Translations under genes and position numbers: made by a program | The notes under the pieces: model-generated | Databases searched by the model: none | What the model saw: only the letters and a program-made list of their open reading frames with translations | Told to the model about the DNA's origin: nothing | Shown here: positions 29,101 through 35,699 of the stretch, one piece after another | Layout of the letters: every line of letters starts with the position of its first letter | How positions within the stretch are numbered: position 1 is the stretch's first letter | Source of the DNA: Bombyx mori | Lineage: Eukaryota > Arthropoda > Insecta > Lepidoptera > Bombycidae | Reading direction: 5' to 3' | Length of the DNA: 64,000 bases | NCBI RefSeq assembly: GCF_030269925.1 | Contig: NC_085108.1 | Location: 4,340,001-4,404,000, forward strand

Positions 29101-32100
29101 CAGATGCCGCTTAGATTGTTTAGGTAGTTTTAAATCACGCGACACACTTGACAGGGGCCAGCGACGTGATGGTTGAGAGCCACTGACCTATGGCGAAGAG
29201 CGCACACGTCTTTTATTCAAATCGCGGTTCGAGACTGCAATGTACTAAGGCGTTGCAAGGCAATCTTTTTTTTATTGATATAATGTATTATTTTGTTAGG
29301 CACGCTCACGCTGTGCTGTTCTTAAAATCACGGATTCGCGTATGGAAAAACTGATCAAATTTAGTTGTATTGACTTTTTTTTTCTCTAAGCACCGGTCAA
29401 TTTTGTGTATACTGTGACATTGGCAAAATCAATGACTAAGGCGTTGCAAGGCAATCTTTTTTTTTATTGATATAATGTATTACATAATAATATTTTGTTA
29501 GGCACGCTCACGCTGTGCTGTTCTTAAAATCACAGATTCGCGTATGGAAAAACTGATCAAATTTATTTGTATTTACATTTTTTTCTCTAAGCACCGGTCA
29601 TTTTTGTTGATACTGTGACATCAATATCAATGACTAAGGCGTTGCAAGGCAATTTTTTTTTTTATTGATATAATGTATTATTTTGTTAGGCACGCTCACG
29701 CTGTGCTGTTCTTAAAATCACGGATTCGCGTATGGAAAAACTGATCAAATTTAGTTGTATTGACTTTTTTTTTCTCTAAGCACCGGTCAATTTTGTGTAT
29801 ACTGTGACATTGGCAATATCAATGACTAAGGCGTTGCAAGGCAATCTTTTTTTTTTATTGATATAATGTATTATTTTGTTAGGCACGCTCACGCTGTGCT
29901 GTTCTTAAAATCACGGATTCGCGTATGGAAAAACTGATCAAATTTAGTTGTATTGACTTTTTTTTTCTCTAAGCACCGGTCAATTTTGTGTATACTGTGA
30001 CATTGGCAAAATCAATGACTAAGGCGTTGCAAGGCAATCTTTTTTTTTTATTGATATAATGTATTATTTTGTTAGGCACGCTCACGCTGTGCTGTTCTTA
30101 AAATCACGGATTCGCGTATGGAAAAACTGATCAAATTTAGTTGTATTGACTTTTTTTTTCTCTAAGCACCGGTCAATTTTGTGTATACTGTGACATTGGC
30201 AATATCAATGACTAAGGCGTTGCAAGGCAATCTTTTTTTTTTATTGATATAATGTATTATTTTGTTAGGCACGCTCACGCTGTGCTGTTCTTAAAATCAC
30301 GGATTCGCGTATGGAAAAACTGATCAAATTTAGTTGTATTGACTTTTTTTTTCTCTAAGCACCGGTCAATTTTGTGTATACTGTGACATTGGCAAAATCA
30401 ATGACTAAGGCGTTGCAAGGCAATCTTTTTTTTTATTGATATAATGTATTACATAATAATATTTTGTTAGGCACGCTCACGCTGTGCTGTTCTTAAAATC
30501 ACAGATTCGCGTATGGAAAAACTGATCAAATTTATTTGTATTTACATTTTTTTCTCTAAGCACCGGTCATTTTTGTTGATACTGTGACATCAATATCAAT
30601 GACTAAGGCGTTGCAAGGCAATTTTTTTTTTTATTGATATAATGTATTATTTTGTTAGGCACGCTCACGCTGTGCTGTTCTTAAAATCACGGATTCGCGT
30701 ATGGAAAAACTGATCAAATTTAGTTGTATTGACTTTTTTTTTCTCTAAGCACCGGTCAATTTTGTGTATACTGTGACATTGGCAATATCAATGACTAAGG
30801 CGTTGCAAGGCAATCTTTTTTTTTTATTGATATAATGTATTATTTTGTTAGGCACGCTCACGCTGTGCTGTTCTTAAAATCACGGATTCGCGTATGGAAA
30901 AACTGATCAAATTTAGTTGTATTGACTTTTTTTTTCTCTAAGCACCGGTCAATTTTGTGTATACTGTGACATTGGCAAAATCAATGACTAAGGCGTTGCA
31001 AGGCAATCTTTTTTTTTATTGATATAATGTATTACATAATAATATTTTGTTAGGCACGCTCACGCTGTGCTGTTCTTAAAATCACAGATTCGCGTATGGA
31101 AAAACTGATCAAATTTATTTGTATTTACATTTTTTTCTCTAAGCACCGGTCATTTTTGTTGATACTGTGACATCAATATCAATGACTAAGGTGTTGGAGC
31201 CATTTACTAAAAAAAAAGAATCACCACAATTTTCATGCAATTTTCATAAACTCCAACTTTGACAGCTGCCGTTAAAACTTCGATTTCAAACTCAAAGTTG
31301 TTAGGCACGCTTACGTTGTGATACCTATGCATTACGGTAAACATTTAACTCCAGCTGGTGGATCGTCAAATTCTTAAACTAACTACGCAATTTACTAGCC
31401 ATTTTGTTAGGAATAACTTAGATATTTCTTTAAATTTTAAAGCAAATTTAAAAAAAGTTTTATATTTTATCTTTAAAGCAAAATAATAATAATAATATAT
31501 TAGACAATTAATTATTATGACCAGGCATAGGTTACGTACTGTCTTCTGGCGCCAAACTAGGATTCCCTGTCTTATGTGAATCCTAGGACTTACATACAGA
31601 TTTATATATACTAGTGGTCGCCAAGTGGTCGAAACTCGACCATAATTTAAATTATAAGTTTGAAAATTGTTATGGTTATATTGTCACATTTCTATAATCA
31701 TTGTTCTATAATCACAGATCTCACTAAGACTACACTGTAGACTAATAATATTAAAGACAAATAATATTAATCTATACTCAATTTGAACAGACTAAAAAAA
31801 AAAAAAAATTAACAAAAGACTATAGGTATACATAAGCGTGCGTGTGAGAAATACATGGTAATATGAATAATCTTTTTTTTATTGATTTAATGTATTTTTT
31901 TTATTATAATTTTAAAAATATATTAGAATTCTGCACTCCTTCTCTATACGTTCTAGAAATAATAGAACTTTTGTCAATTTGTCAATGTTTTGTATTGATG
32001 ATCACTTTGTTGGTGCAACTTAATAAATAAATAAATAAATAAATAAGTGTGGGAAATTTCATACTCCTCCGTTCGCGCAATTTTCGTAAAAAGGGGTACA

Positions 32101-32740
32101 AAGTTTTTGCTCCACGTATTAATATATAGATGCATTTGAATATATAGATACATTTATAGATATTAAATACCCAGCCAAAGAGCAAACAAACCTTTTCATC
32201 ACACGAATGTTTGACCGATGTGGGAATCGTATCTACGAGCCTCGGAGTCAGGAGAGCTAATTACTCCACCACCACGCTTTTCCAAATCATATTGAGTTTA
32301 TTATTCCAGAATGTTATTTTTATACCACGAAATCTATTAGCCTGCGAGACCTAATCGATCTTAGATTGAAATTATTTCATTAGGTATTTGACATTCCATT
32401 AGCGATTATACTTCGAACAGTCCGTTATTGCTAGCATAAATATAAACAACTCACTCTTTCCTAAGAGATCCATAATGGAATCGTCCTCCTGAGAGTTCCC
32501 GTAATGACCGTGATAGCTGCCCTTCCTTCTCGCCAAAGCGTCTAACAACAAAATATCCTTTTCCTGTTCGTTAACCGGTCGCCTTCTGTCCTCGACCACA
32601 TCACTATCGAAGTCGTTTAGAGTCAAAACGTCATTATCATCAGCGGACACGTTATAGAAGCACACGAAAAAAACAAAACTCAAAACATAGGAAGCCATAT
32701 TGGCGCGTCTTCTTCGAATTTTGAAATTCTTTCCCGCCAT
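3143..32740 (-). CDS. Secreted CLIP-like trypsin-type serine protease (spliced gene, 8 coding exons)
   Basis: Joining minus-strand segments 32740-32455, 25610-25431, 11730-11416, 7921-7744, 6635-6443, 5511-5407, 4399-4292 and 3322-3143 gives one open frame of 514 residues with GT/AG borders and matched phases (1,1,1,2,0,0,0). Residues 1-35 hold a basic start and a hydrophobic signal segment. Residues 101-136 form a six-cysteine CLIP-like knot ending in CC. Residues 156-260 are a Pro/Thr/Tyr-rich linker. The catalytic domain starts at RIVGG (271-275), with His316 (TAAHC), Asp366 (RNDVAL) and Ser465 (GDSGGP). Asp459, six residues before the serine, predicts cleavage after Arg or Lys. This is the layout of insect extracellular cascade proteases, which are made as zymogens and cut before IVGG; Cys262 probably tethers the two chains. 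From memory it resembles the Drosophila CG8172-like group; this is unchecked. Physiological substrate unknown. Confidence 0.93.
3768..3900 (+). mobile_element. Family A SINE, 3'-truncated
   Basis: It runs from GGTGGTAGGGGTCTTGTGAG to ATATCTCTAGG and lacks the tail half. Confidence 0.8.
3985..4168 (-). mobile_element. Family A SINE, 5'-truncated
   Basis: A poly-T run and ATTCCTTAGAAGCGTGGACG mark the tail end. It stops at CCCCGCCCTTCG. Confidence 0.8.
4292..4399 (-). CDS. Protease exon 7 (EVDVEVI to CAGYKE)
   Basis: 36 codons, phase 0 at both ends, acceptor CTCTTCAG, donor GTGAGC. It reads [12 protein letters not shown], then [22 protein letters not shown], the segment before the active-site loop. 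It has higher GC content than the surrounding intron and no open-frame start of its own. Confidence 0.95.
4448..4790. repeat. Tandem repeat, 140-145-bp period, 2.3 copies
   Basis: CCGATTTAATGAAGTCTG recurs at 4461, 4601 and 4746. Each unit also has GTGCCCTCGAA and a poly-G tract before AGGTCTCTC. It lies in the intron between protease exons 6 and 7. Confidence 0.9.
5030..5215 (-). mobile_element. Family C LINE/SINE 3' fragment
   Basis: It contains GGCAGACGAGCATACAGCCC and GCAATGCCAGGGGCAGAGCC and continues through CTCCACAAGCCTCGTTTGAA. Confidence 0.8.
5407..5511 (-). CDS. Protease exon 6 (VAGWGRT strand)
   Basis: Phase 0 at both ends, 35 codons, acceptor ACATTTCAG and donor CAG/GTACCA. It carries [23 protein letters not shown], in which the Cys pairs with the pro-domain Cys in relatives and GWG is the family hallmark, and ends STVPSILQ. 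Confidence 0.95.
6044..6378 (-). mobile_element. Family A SINE with 5' extension
   Basis: It has a tail poly-T, the full body and the upstream block TTCCTTCACCGTGGAAGTCA, but no tRNA head. Confidence 0.85.
6443..6635 (-). CDS. Protease exon 5 (catalytic Asp)
   Basis: The acceptor follows a CT-repeat polypyrimidine tract (CTCTCTCTCTCCAG), phase 2; the donor is GTGAGA, phase 0. Core motifs are [12 protein letters not shown] and [12 protein letters not shown], with Asp366 as the catalytic acid. The reading ends HILP and continues as VCLPQ in the next exon, the standard chymotrypsin-fold sequence. Confidence 0.95.
6680..7180. mobile_element. Repeat interrupted by a SINE
   Basis: The ends TTTTATTAGCTTCAGACGTA and CCCTTCAAAATGTCGGATTA match an inverted copy at about 54140-54430. 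A family A SINE at 6718-6963 splits this copy. Confidence 0.65.
6718..6963 (-). mobile_element. Family A SINE nested in an older repeat
   Basis: A poly-T/ATTGCTTAGATGGG tail and an ACCACCAGTA end. It sits inside the repeat whose intact form is near 54.2 kb, so it is the younger insert. Confidence 0.85.
7181..7735. other. AT-rich intron sequence
   Basis: TTTA repeats at about 7310-7345; otherwise nothing recognised. Confidence 0.4.
7744..7921 (-). CDS. Protease exon 4 (activation site and catalytic His)
   Basis: Acceptor GGTTTACAG, phase 1; donor GTGAGT, phase 2. It reads [14 protein letters not shown] and runs to [13 protein letters not shown]. The zymogen would be cut after Arg271, so the activating enzyme should be trypsin-like. 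His316 is the catalytic base, and the Cys301-Cys317 loop is intact. The exon is followed on the + strand by a long GA microsatellite at 7969-8195, inside the upstream intron. Confidence 0.95.
7969..8195. repeat. GA microsatellite / GAGAGAGG minisatellite
   Basis: About 225 bp of near-pure purine (GAGAGAGGGAGAGAGAGG variants) with a partly duplicated ~70-bp higher block. The long Arg/Glu and Ser/Leu frames here are artefacts of the repeat. Confidence 0.97.
8196..8335. mobile_element. Widespread lepidopteran repeat fragment
   Basis: TACACTTTATTGCACACC and GGGATCTCTTCCAGACAACC match, from memory, a sequence common in lepidopteran genomes. Family not named. Confidence 0.5.
8336..9075. other. Intron sequence, nothing recognised
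   Basis: AT-rich with ATACATA-type low complexity at 8400-8520. The frame at 8689-8904 has no family features. Confidence 0.4.
9081..9358 (+). mobile_element. 278-bp MITE, copy 1
   Basis: The terminal inverted repeats are TGAGTCGACTATTATCAAAG and its near-complement at the right end, about 30 bp. The whole element recurs inverted at 50365-50642 with exactly the same length. Confidence 0.9.
9925..10045 (+). mobile_element. Family C fragment with A-rich tail
   Basis: GGCATTGCTGAAGTCCATGG through GTCTGCCTACAAAGGC, then a run of A-rich tail. Confidence 0.8.
10141..10382 (+). mobile_element. Family A SINE
   Basis: It runs from GGTGGTAGGACTTTATGAG to CAGCTAAGCAATAAAATAAT. Confidence 0.85.
10617..10897 (+). 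mobile_element. Family A SINE
   Basis: It begins in the CCCGCAAAATTATAATTTGC segment and ends AAGCAATAAAAAAAAG. Confidence 0.85.
10900..11290. other. Intron sequence, nothing recognised
   Basis: No repeat or frame supported. Confidence 0.4.
11416..11730 (-). CDS. Protease exon 3 (Pro/Thr-rich linker)
   Basis: Acceptor TTTATCACAG and donor GTGAGA, phase 1 at both ends. It encodes 104 residues with no cysteines, rich in Pro, Thr, Tyr, His and Asp (for example [18 protein letters not shown]), typical of the extended spacer between CLIP and protease domains. It ends QPG, and the next exon supplies the conserved CG before the activation site. A family K element lies about 20-30 bp upstream of its acceptor. 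Confidence 0.85.
11764..12085 (-). mobile_element. Family K inverted-end element
   Basis: Its ends, TTTGAAGTAAAACTTCTTTA and GGTTTCACTTCTACCACGTG, and the interior GCGCCATCTATGAGATTTTT match the copy at 27528-27879. It lies against the acceptor side of protease exon 3. Confidence 0.85.
12090..12600. other. Intron sequence, nothing recognised
   Basis: No supported feature; the frame at 12204-12521 shows no domain. Confidence 0.35.
12610..12678 (+). mobile_element. Family C short fragment
   Basis: GCATTGCTGACGTCCATGGG and GGTGAGCCGTATACTCATT. Confidence 0.65.
12853..12922 (+). mobile_element. Family A SINE, tail only
   Basis: CACTTAACACCAGGTGGGCT through TCTAAGCAATAAAAAAAA; about 60 bp, heavily 5'-truncated. 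Confidence 0.8.
13439..13850 (-). mobile_element. H1 Helitron-like element
   Basis: On the minus strand it starts TCTATTATATTAATACGTGA and ends with the hairpin TAGTCGAATTTCGACTA, about ten bases and CTAG before T. These are the Helitron marks (5' TC, 3' hairpin, CTRR, A/T target). No Rep/helicase coding, so non-autonomous. Confidence 0.8.
14000..14640. other. Intron sequence, unassigned
   Basis: No clear feature; the stretch at 14400-14550 may be an old repeat. Confidence 0.3.
14690..14935 (-). mobile_element. Family B SINE
   Basis: CGGATCCTCCGGATGCACTA, the TCGAACCCGTCGCTTGCGAC core and CACTGCTCTTGCTAGGGC. Confidence 0.8.
15480..15735. mobile_element. Composite of family B and a LINE 3' piece
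   Basis: A B-type piece (AGCAAGAGCAGTGCTTCG) is joined to CGTCGTTTCCTCACTGCTGA, which is the complement of the LINE end near 42910. B-type sequence (ACAAGATCCGGTTCCGATCC) returns near the end. Confidence 0.55.
16365..16775 (+). mobile_element. Diverged family B variant with a shared 3' tail
   Basis: GAGAAAATCCGGCGAGAAAC and GAGTTCGACGAGTACGG relate it to B. The tail TTGGTGCAACTAAACAAA also occurs at about 24030 and 32010, suggesting one LINE supplied the 3' end. Confidence 0.6.
16797..16852. repeat. 56-bp near-perfect palindrome
   Basis: The left arm starts AGCGGATTGAGCGGAATA and the right arm ends TATTCCGCTCAATCCGCT: 27 paired positions with two mismatches and almost no loop. A second perfect palindrome, ATTGAGACGTCTCAAT, follows at 16853-16868. 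Confidence 0.95.
16880..17320 (-). mobile_element. Family A SINE, full length with tRNA-like head
   Basis: Read on the minus strand: tRNA-like head with A box (GGCCTAAAGGATAAGACG) and B box (GGTGTTCGAATC), then TTCCACGGTGAAGGAATAAC, the conserved body (AGCAGTAATGCGTTTCGG, CTTAACACCAGGTGGGCTGT) and an A-rich tail. This copy defines family A. Most other copies are 5'-truncated, as expected for LINE-driven retrotransposition. Confidence 0.9.
17736..18462 (+). mobile_element. H2 Helitron-like element carrying a nested SINE
   Basis: It starts near TCTATATTATAATATTATAA with AGAGGAAAGATTTGTTTG and ends GCGGGACGCTAG before T. The family D SINE interrupts it between GTTCTTTTA and TTTGAAAAAATAAAAC, a junction that is intact in the copy at 26976. 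Confidence 0.75.
18100..18390 (+). mobile_element. Family D tRNA-derived SINE with TTA microsatellite tail
   Basis: A box TGGTGTAGTGGTAAGTGA and B box GGTTCGAATCCCGAC, a body including CAGGGTTATGGATGTATATT, and a 3' TTATTATTATT run. Same family as 39828. Confidence 0.85.
18463..19045. other. Intron sequence, nothing recognised
   Basis: AT-rich; no supported feature. Confidence 0.4.
19058..19170 (-). mobile_element. Family C fragment
   Basis: TTGCCCTTGTAGGCAGACGA to AAGCCGCTGCCTACC. Confidence 0.85.
19547..19860 (-). mobile_element. H1 Helitron-like element, 5' end missing
   Basis: Same CTAG end and hairpin as 13439 and about 240 bp of near-identical interior; the TC start is lost. Confidence 0.75.
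19885..20133 (-). mobile_element. Family A SINE
   Basis: TTATTGCTTAGATGGGTGG to CCTACCACCAGTA. Confidence 0.88.
20451..20815 (+). mobile_element. H4 Helitron-like element
   Basis: 5' TCTATACATATAAATAAAAC; interior TTGTTCCGGCTGATC and ACCGATTTTGACGAGACTTT; 3' GGGCAGGTCACTAG before T. Sister copy at 49459. Confidence 0.75.
20980..21140 (-). mobile_element. Family C fragment
   Basis: GCCCTTGTAGGCAGACGAGC to CTCATTTGAAGAAGGACA. Confidence 0.85.
21180..21450 (+). mobile_element. Family B SINE
   Basis: GTGAGCTTACGGGGCTCAAA, CCGGCGAGAAACTCAAG, AGCGACGCCGACGGGTTCG and CACCGTTAGTGGATCGGGAG; nearly complete. This is the clearest copy of the family. Confidence 0.8.
21600..21840 (+). mobile_element. 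Probable LINE 3' fragment
   Basis: GC-richer than its surroundings, ending TTGAGGATTATCGATGCAAG and GAGAAGAAAA. A relative of this end appears inverted near 3460 (ATAATCCTCAACGC). Confidence 0.45.
21852..22371 (+). mobile_element. H1-type composite with hairpin-like ends on both sides
   Basis: A 5' H1 start (TCTATATATTAATACGTGAA) is followed within 55 bp by an inverted H1 3' end (GTGGTCCCGCAGTAGTC). The right side ends GACGACCACTAG before T. Confidence 0.6.
22380..23135. other. Intron sequence, nothing recognised
   Basis: A possible old H-type piece near 22930-23035 (ATTTTATGAAAATCGTTGGA). Confidence 0.35.
23142..23262. repeat. Three-copy tandem repeat (39 and 47 bp)
   Basis: TTGACAAACGTCAAACATCA starts at 23142 and 23181, with a one-base variant at 23228. 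The middle unit has an extra TTGATTAT. Confidence 0.9.
23666..23911 (-). mobile_element. Helitron-like element
   Basis: The left edge ACTAGCTGTGACCCTCCGC is a reversed CTAG end. The right edge ATATTAGTATAGA is a reversed TCTATAC start. Confidence 0.6.
23935..24062 (+). mobile_element. LINE/SINE tail fragment
   Basis: TGTCAATGTTTTGTATTGAT and TTGGTGCAACTAAACGAATA, shared with 16712 and 31972. Confidence 0.6.
24070..24405 (+). mobile_element. Family A SINE with partial tRNA head
   Basis: The B box GATGTTCGAATCCCGCAG is retained, then the body to CCATCTAGCAATAAAAAAAT. Confidence 0.85.
24538..24610 (-). mobile_element. Family B short fragment
   Basis: CGGCGGTAGATTCAGCGAAG and CTCTTGCTAGGGCTAGTGTT only. 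Confidence 0.6.
25030..25280 (+). mobile_element. H3 Helitron-like element
   Basis: 5' end near TCTATATATATAAAAATGAA, then TTGCTGTTCGTTAGTCTCGC; 3' end CCCGGTCAGCTAG before T. It lies just downstream of protease exon 2. Confidence 0.75.
25431..25610 (-). CDS. Protease exon 2 (CLIP-like disulfide domain)
   Basis: Acceptor TTAATTTCAG, donor GTGAGT, phase 1 at both ends, so the exon is symmetric. It encodes six cysteines in the order C-x8-C-x5-C-x10-C-x7-CC (residues 101-136), with core [14 protein letters not shown], then a short Thr/Glu tail. This is the spacing type of CLIP or Stubble-like knotted domains. The GC-rich reading in the neighbouring frame is a shadow. Confidence 0.9.
25664..25882 (-). 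mobile_element. Helitron-like element close to the acceptor of protease exon 2
   Basis: The left edge ACTAGCGTCCCGCCCTCG is a reversed CTAG end; it lies about 55 bp upstream (in transcription) of the acceptor at 25611. Confidence 0.55.
26142..26515 (-). mobile_element. Family C, longest copy
   Basis: It extends past the usual 120 bp through GGACATGTCATAGCGCTCGG, CTCATTCCATAGCCGGATGG and GTACGGATGAACTCTACTCC, showing that the short copies are truncated pieces of a longer element, probably a LINE. Confidence 0.8.
26976..27389 (+). mobile_element. H2 Helitron-like element, uninterrupted
   Basis: TCTATACTAATATTATAAAG start; AGCGAGCCGCTAG end before T. It is the reference copy for the nested insert at 17736-18462. 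Confidence 0.8.
27528..27879 (+). mobile_element. Family K inverted-end element
   Basis: It starts TTGAAGTGAAAACTTCTTTA and ends GGTTTCACTTCTACTACGTG. The 74-codon frame inside is not coding. Confidence 0.85.
28285..28380 (+). mobile_element. Family B fragment
   Basis: CCCTAGCAAAAGCATTGC and AAAGATCCGGCGAGAAAC. Confidence 0.65.
28455..28750 (-). mobile_element. LINE remnant: C-terminal part of a reverse transcriptase polyprotein
   Basis: On the minus strand the frame reads [16 protein letters not shown] and [16 protein letters not shown]. This 'RWYGHV...RPKKRW' ending is typical of RTE-like non-LTR elements in insects. The 5' part is missing, so it is a dead 5'-truncated copy. Confidence 0.85.
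29244..31190. repeat. Satellite-like tandem array, ten units of 191-198 bp
   Basis: ACTAAGGCGTTGCAAGGCAA begins units at 29244, 29435, 29633, 29825, 30018, 30211, 30404, 30602, 30794 and 30988. Each unit has GGCACGCTCACGCTGTGCTG and AATCACGGATTCGCGTATGG. Units 2, 7 and 10 are a longer variant with an ACATAATAAT insert, CACAGATTCG and TTGTTGATACTGTGACATC. The array lies in the intron between protease exons 1 and 2. Confidence 0.97.
31191..31600. other. Right flank of the satellite-like array
   Basis: GTTAGGCACGCTTACGTTGTG at about 31300 echoes the array core, so this may be the source element or an old degenerate unit. Confidence 0.45.
31611..32130 (-). mobile_element. H1 Helitron-like element with a nested retro-tail
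   Basis: The CTAGTGGTCGCCAAGTGG edge is the reversed 3' end; the far edge TATTAATATATAGA is the reversed 5' TC start. A GTTTTGTATTGATGATCACT...TAAATAAATAAAT insert lies at about 31972-32045. Confidence 0.75.
32130..32290 (-). mobile_element. Family E tRNA-derived SINE
   Basis: CACACGAATGTTTGACCGAT and the reversed tRNA-like block to CCACCACCACGC. Confidence 0.7.
32455..32740 (-). CDS. Protease exon 1 (signal peptide and acidic N-terminus)
   Basis: Codes for residues 1-95 plus the first base of codon 96. The frame opens with [14 protein letters not shown]; a second Met at residue 15 starts a cleaner signal sequence, [19 protein letters not shown], so translation could begin at either. The rest is acidic and low in complexity ([20 protein letters not shown]). 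It ends at a strong donor, GTGAGT, in phase 1, which matches the next acceptor at 25611. The sequence just upstream (32741-32940) is unusually CpG-rich for the window, as expected for a promoter-proximal region. Confidence 0.8.
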
Positions 32741-32945
32741 CCGGTCTGTTCTTTAGCGCACTGTCACTGGTACATTTTTTTTTGTTGTTTTTTTTTGCGT
32801 TTCGTTCTCGACGCCCGAGACGTGTGATCGCGGGAACATGGAAATCGGAAGTAAATGGCCGCCGCAAAACGTGCTGCGTACCTTTTCACTTTTCGCTTGG
32901 GTTCCACGGTGTTCACATTTCCCTAGCGCATTTGTTTTTTTTTTT
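32741..32945 (-). promoter_or_regulatory. Probable promoter / 5' UTR region of the protease gene
   Basis: This stretch before the ATG at 32740 is CpG-rich (CGTTTCGTTCTCGACGCCC and GGCCGCCGCAAAACG) against an AT-rich background and free of recognised repeats. I cannot assign a TATA box or start site. Confidence 0.4.
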
Positions 32946-32959
32946 TTTACAACCAAAAT

Positions 32960-33470
32960 AAATTTAGTGACGAAGAAATTTTAAATTAATCGATTATATT
33001 TTTAAGTTTTATTTGTCATTTTTTAAAGTAAGTTTTTTTCTTAATTTTATGTATTAGGCAAACGGTTTTTAAACATCCGGAACCTTATATTTCTTTGACG
33101 GTAATTTTTTTTAACGTCATTATTGTCGGAGTTCTAATGAAACAATGGCAGTGGCTATTACGGGCTTACATGTGTGCGCGTTGAGTAAATAAAATTCTTA
33201 ACTTTACACATGTGTGCGACTTGCTAATTCACTTAAGTAGTCCTAAAATTTGTCATAGTCGAATTATCGAATCAAATAGTTTTGATACTTCTAGATATTT
33301 TTATTTAATTTTAGCTAGTTAACTCTATAATGCTCTTAAAAAATTTTCGTAATTGCCTAAGTAAATTTGGTTAGCAAAAATGACACATATTTTTCAGTAG
33401 AAGAAGAATATGTTAATATTAGATGTTCCTGTCTAAAATATTTAGGGCCATTGGTTGTGATAAAAAAAAA
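32960..33470. other. Upstream sequence, nothing recognised
   Basis: AT-rich; no supported feature. Confidence 0.4.
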
Positions 33471-33477
33471 ACTGCCC

Positions 33478-33830
33478 GTGGCGTGTTTTTTACATATCTT
33501 AGTAGTCAGACGAGCATACGGTCAACCTGATGAATGGTTACCGTCGTTCATAGACGTCAGTAATGTCAGGGACCAGGAGCAGAGCCAACGTGCTGTCTAC
33601 CATTAAGTACTCTCCACAAGCATCATTTGAAGAAAGACATGTCACAGTGCTCGGAAAGCACCGTAAAGGAGAGCTCATTTTGGAATGGAATTAAATATTT
33701 TTTCAATCTCTGGAAGCGAACTGTGGATGAACGCTATGGTTCTAGGTAGTATGGATGAACTCCACTCTGGTGGCAGGGGTGCGATGGTAAGAACGAGATG
33801 ATCAAATCGTTGCATATAATTCTTTATAGC
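33478..33830 (-). mobile_element. Family C, long diverged copy
   Basis: CAGACGAGCATACGGTCAAC through ATGGATGAACTCCACTCTGG, colinear with 26142-26515. Confidence 0.75.
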
Positions 33831-33985
33831 ATTCGCCATGGGCCATACGATTTTGTTGGTTTTTCCATTTTTCATCCGAAAATAGATTAATAAATGTTAA
33901 ATGGATGATTAATGGACTTGAGAGTCGCACAGAATGTTCTTATCTCGGAAAAAAATAATGTTTAAATTGTATTATTTTTATCTAT

Positions 33986-34205
33986 ATCTATACTAATATT
34001 ATAAAGAGGAAAGATTTGTTTGTTTGTTTGTTTCGAATAGGCTCCGAAACTACTGGACCGATTTAAAAAAATATTTTTCCATTAGAAGCCGACATTGTCC
34101 CTGATGAACATAGGCTACTTTTTTTAAAAAAAAAATTATTTTATTTTTTTGGTTTCATGTGTGTTTTAATGTTTCCGAAGCGAAGCGAGGGCGGGTCACT
34201 ATAAT
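33986..34205 (+). mobile_element. H2-type Helitron-like element
   Basis: CTATACTAATATTATAAAG start, interior ACCGATTTAAAAAAATATTT, end near GGGCGGGTCACTA without a clean CTAG. Confidence 0.6.
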
Positions 34206-35200
34206 AAATAAAATTAATACGAGCGAAGCCGCAAGGCACGTCTAGTTAATTAACCGGTAAACATTTCCAATCAAATTAAATATTAAATTACTTCAAGTAT
34301 CATGCTTTATAGGTACGTACTACAAGTCTTGTAAGGCGCCAACTTTCGCTACAGCTTTCCAAAACACGAGCAAGTGCAAAACCATAACGACTTAAGTGAT
34401 CGTATAATTACACAATTCTTGCGCTTATCCTTAATGGCACAACGATCAAAATACTTGAAGTTTTATCTCGTTGGTGACAAAATCTCCGTTATTGGTCTAT
34501 GATAGAGCTCCTCGGACGAATTTCGATCTTAAAGCTATGAATTGAGAGTGTGAATTCGATTAAAATTGGTTCATGTTGGTCACTCTATAATTTGCACAAT
34601 TGGACAGGACTGCTTTCTTTACTAATGACATTTGACTCGGTCAGGGGCGTAATAAGTGAGGGGAGGGGGGAACCCAATGAATTCAAACGGTTTTCGGAAA
34701 AAATTACCCATAATTTTTCTTTGTCACGTTTAAAAGAATAATAATGAATTCAGTTCATTTATATAAGGTCGGCGTATTGGCAAATGAAATACGGCGCTAG
34801 CGGACCGCAGTGATGTAAGGTAAATAATTGTCGGTCAAAAGATCTATTTTTGGAACGTATGGGACGATGCGGAGGGTACCCTAAGCGGGAAAAATCGTCC
34901 GTAACGTAAGGTTTTTATTAGTAATGCACACAGTGTACGACTTAACTTTGTAATGGCGTACAAAAAATAGCATATTTTTTTATCATTCATTGACCACGAT
35001 CTCAGAGCAAACAACCGTGAATGAAGTGTACCACAATAAGTTCGCACGTTACTGAATGACCGTGGGTTGTTGCGAAACCTCCTGTTTTATTTTCTTTATA
35101 CCTCGAATAGAACTTAAAATTAATATTTTTATAATAAGGAACTTCGTTCCTATCCGGTGTCCCACGACACCCCACATCTTTTTTATTGGAGTTAGTAGAC
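34206..35200. other. Sequence with no recognised feature
   Basis: Single-copy in appearance; no frame with support. Confidence 0.35.
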
Positions 35201-35207
35201 ACATTAT

Positions 35208-35332
35208 TTATTTATTTTTATTGCCGCTGTAGGCAGACGAGCGCACAGCCCACCTGATGGTGAGTGGTTACCGTCGCCCATGGACTTCAGCAATGCCAGG
35301 GGTAGAGCCAAACCGCTGCCTACCGTTTAATA
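35208..35332 (-). mobile_element. Family C fragment
   Basis: TTGCCGCTGTAGGCAGACGA to CCGCTGCCTACCG, followed directly by an H1 piece. Confidence 0.85.
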
Positions 35333-35335
35333 CTA

Positions 35336-35485
35336 TTGTTTGTCTTTCTATTTTTCTATATTGTAGTCTTGGTGAAATTTGTGATTATAGAAGTATAATA
35401 GTCTTTGAAAATAGAATCATATTAGTGTACAAACATACAATTTCAATTAATTATAGTCGAATTTCGACTACTACGGGACCACTAG
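35336..35485 (+). mobile_element. H1 Helitron-like 3' end
   Basis: Hairpin TAGTCGAATTTCGACTA followed by CTACGGGACCACTAG before T; the clearest 3' end of the group. The 5' half is lost. Confidence 0.75.
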
Positions 35486-35514
35486 TAATAATAAATATGG
35501 GTTATAGATACTAG

Positions 35515-35698
35515 AGACTGATATAAATACTTATGTACGTATAAATGTATACATATGTAGATAATAAATATCCAGACAAAGATCAACCAAAATGGTTTAT
35601 CATACGAATGTTTGGCCGATGTGGAAATCGAACCCACGATTCTCGGCACATCAGTCAGGGCTGCTAACTACTGGTCCACCGAGTCAGTCCCCAACCTA
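35515..35698 (-). mobile_element. Family E tRNA-derived SINE
   Basis: On the minus strand GTGGACCAGTAGTTAGCAG (A-box region) and CGTGGGTTCGATTTCCAC (B box), then ATTCGTATGATAAACC. Confidence 0.8.
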
Positions 35699-35699
35699 A

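Noticed and set aside
29244..31190. CRISPR-like array
   Set aside because: Units are ~193 bp with no unique spacers, in an animal genome; it is a tandem satellite-like repeat.
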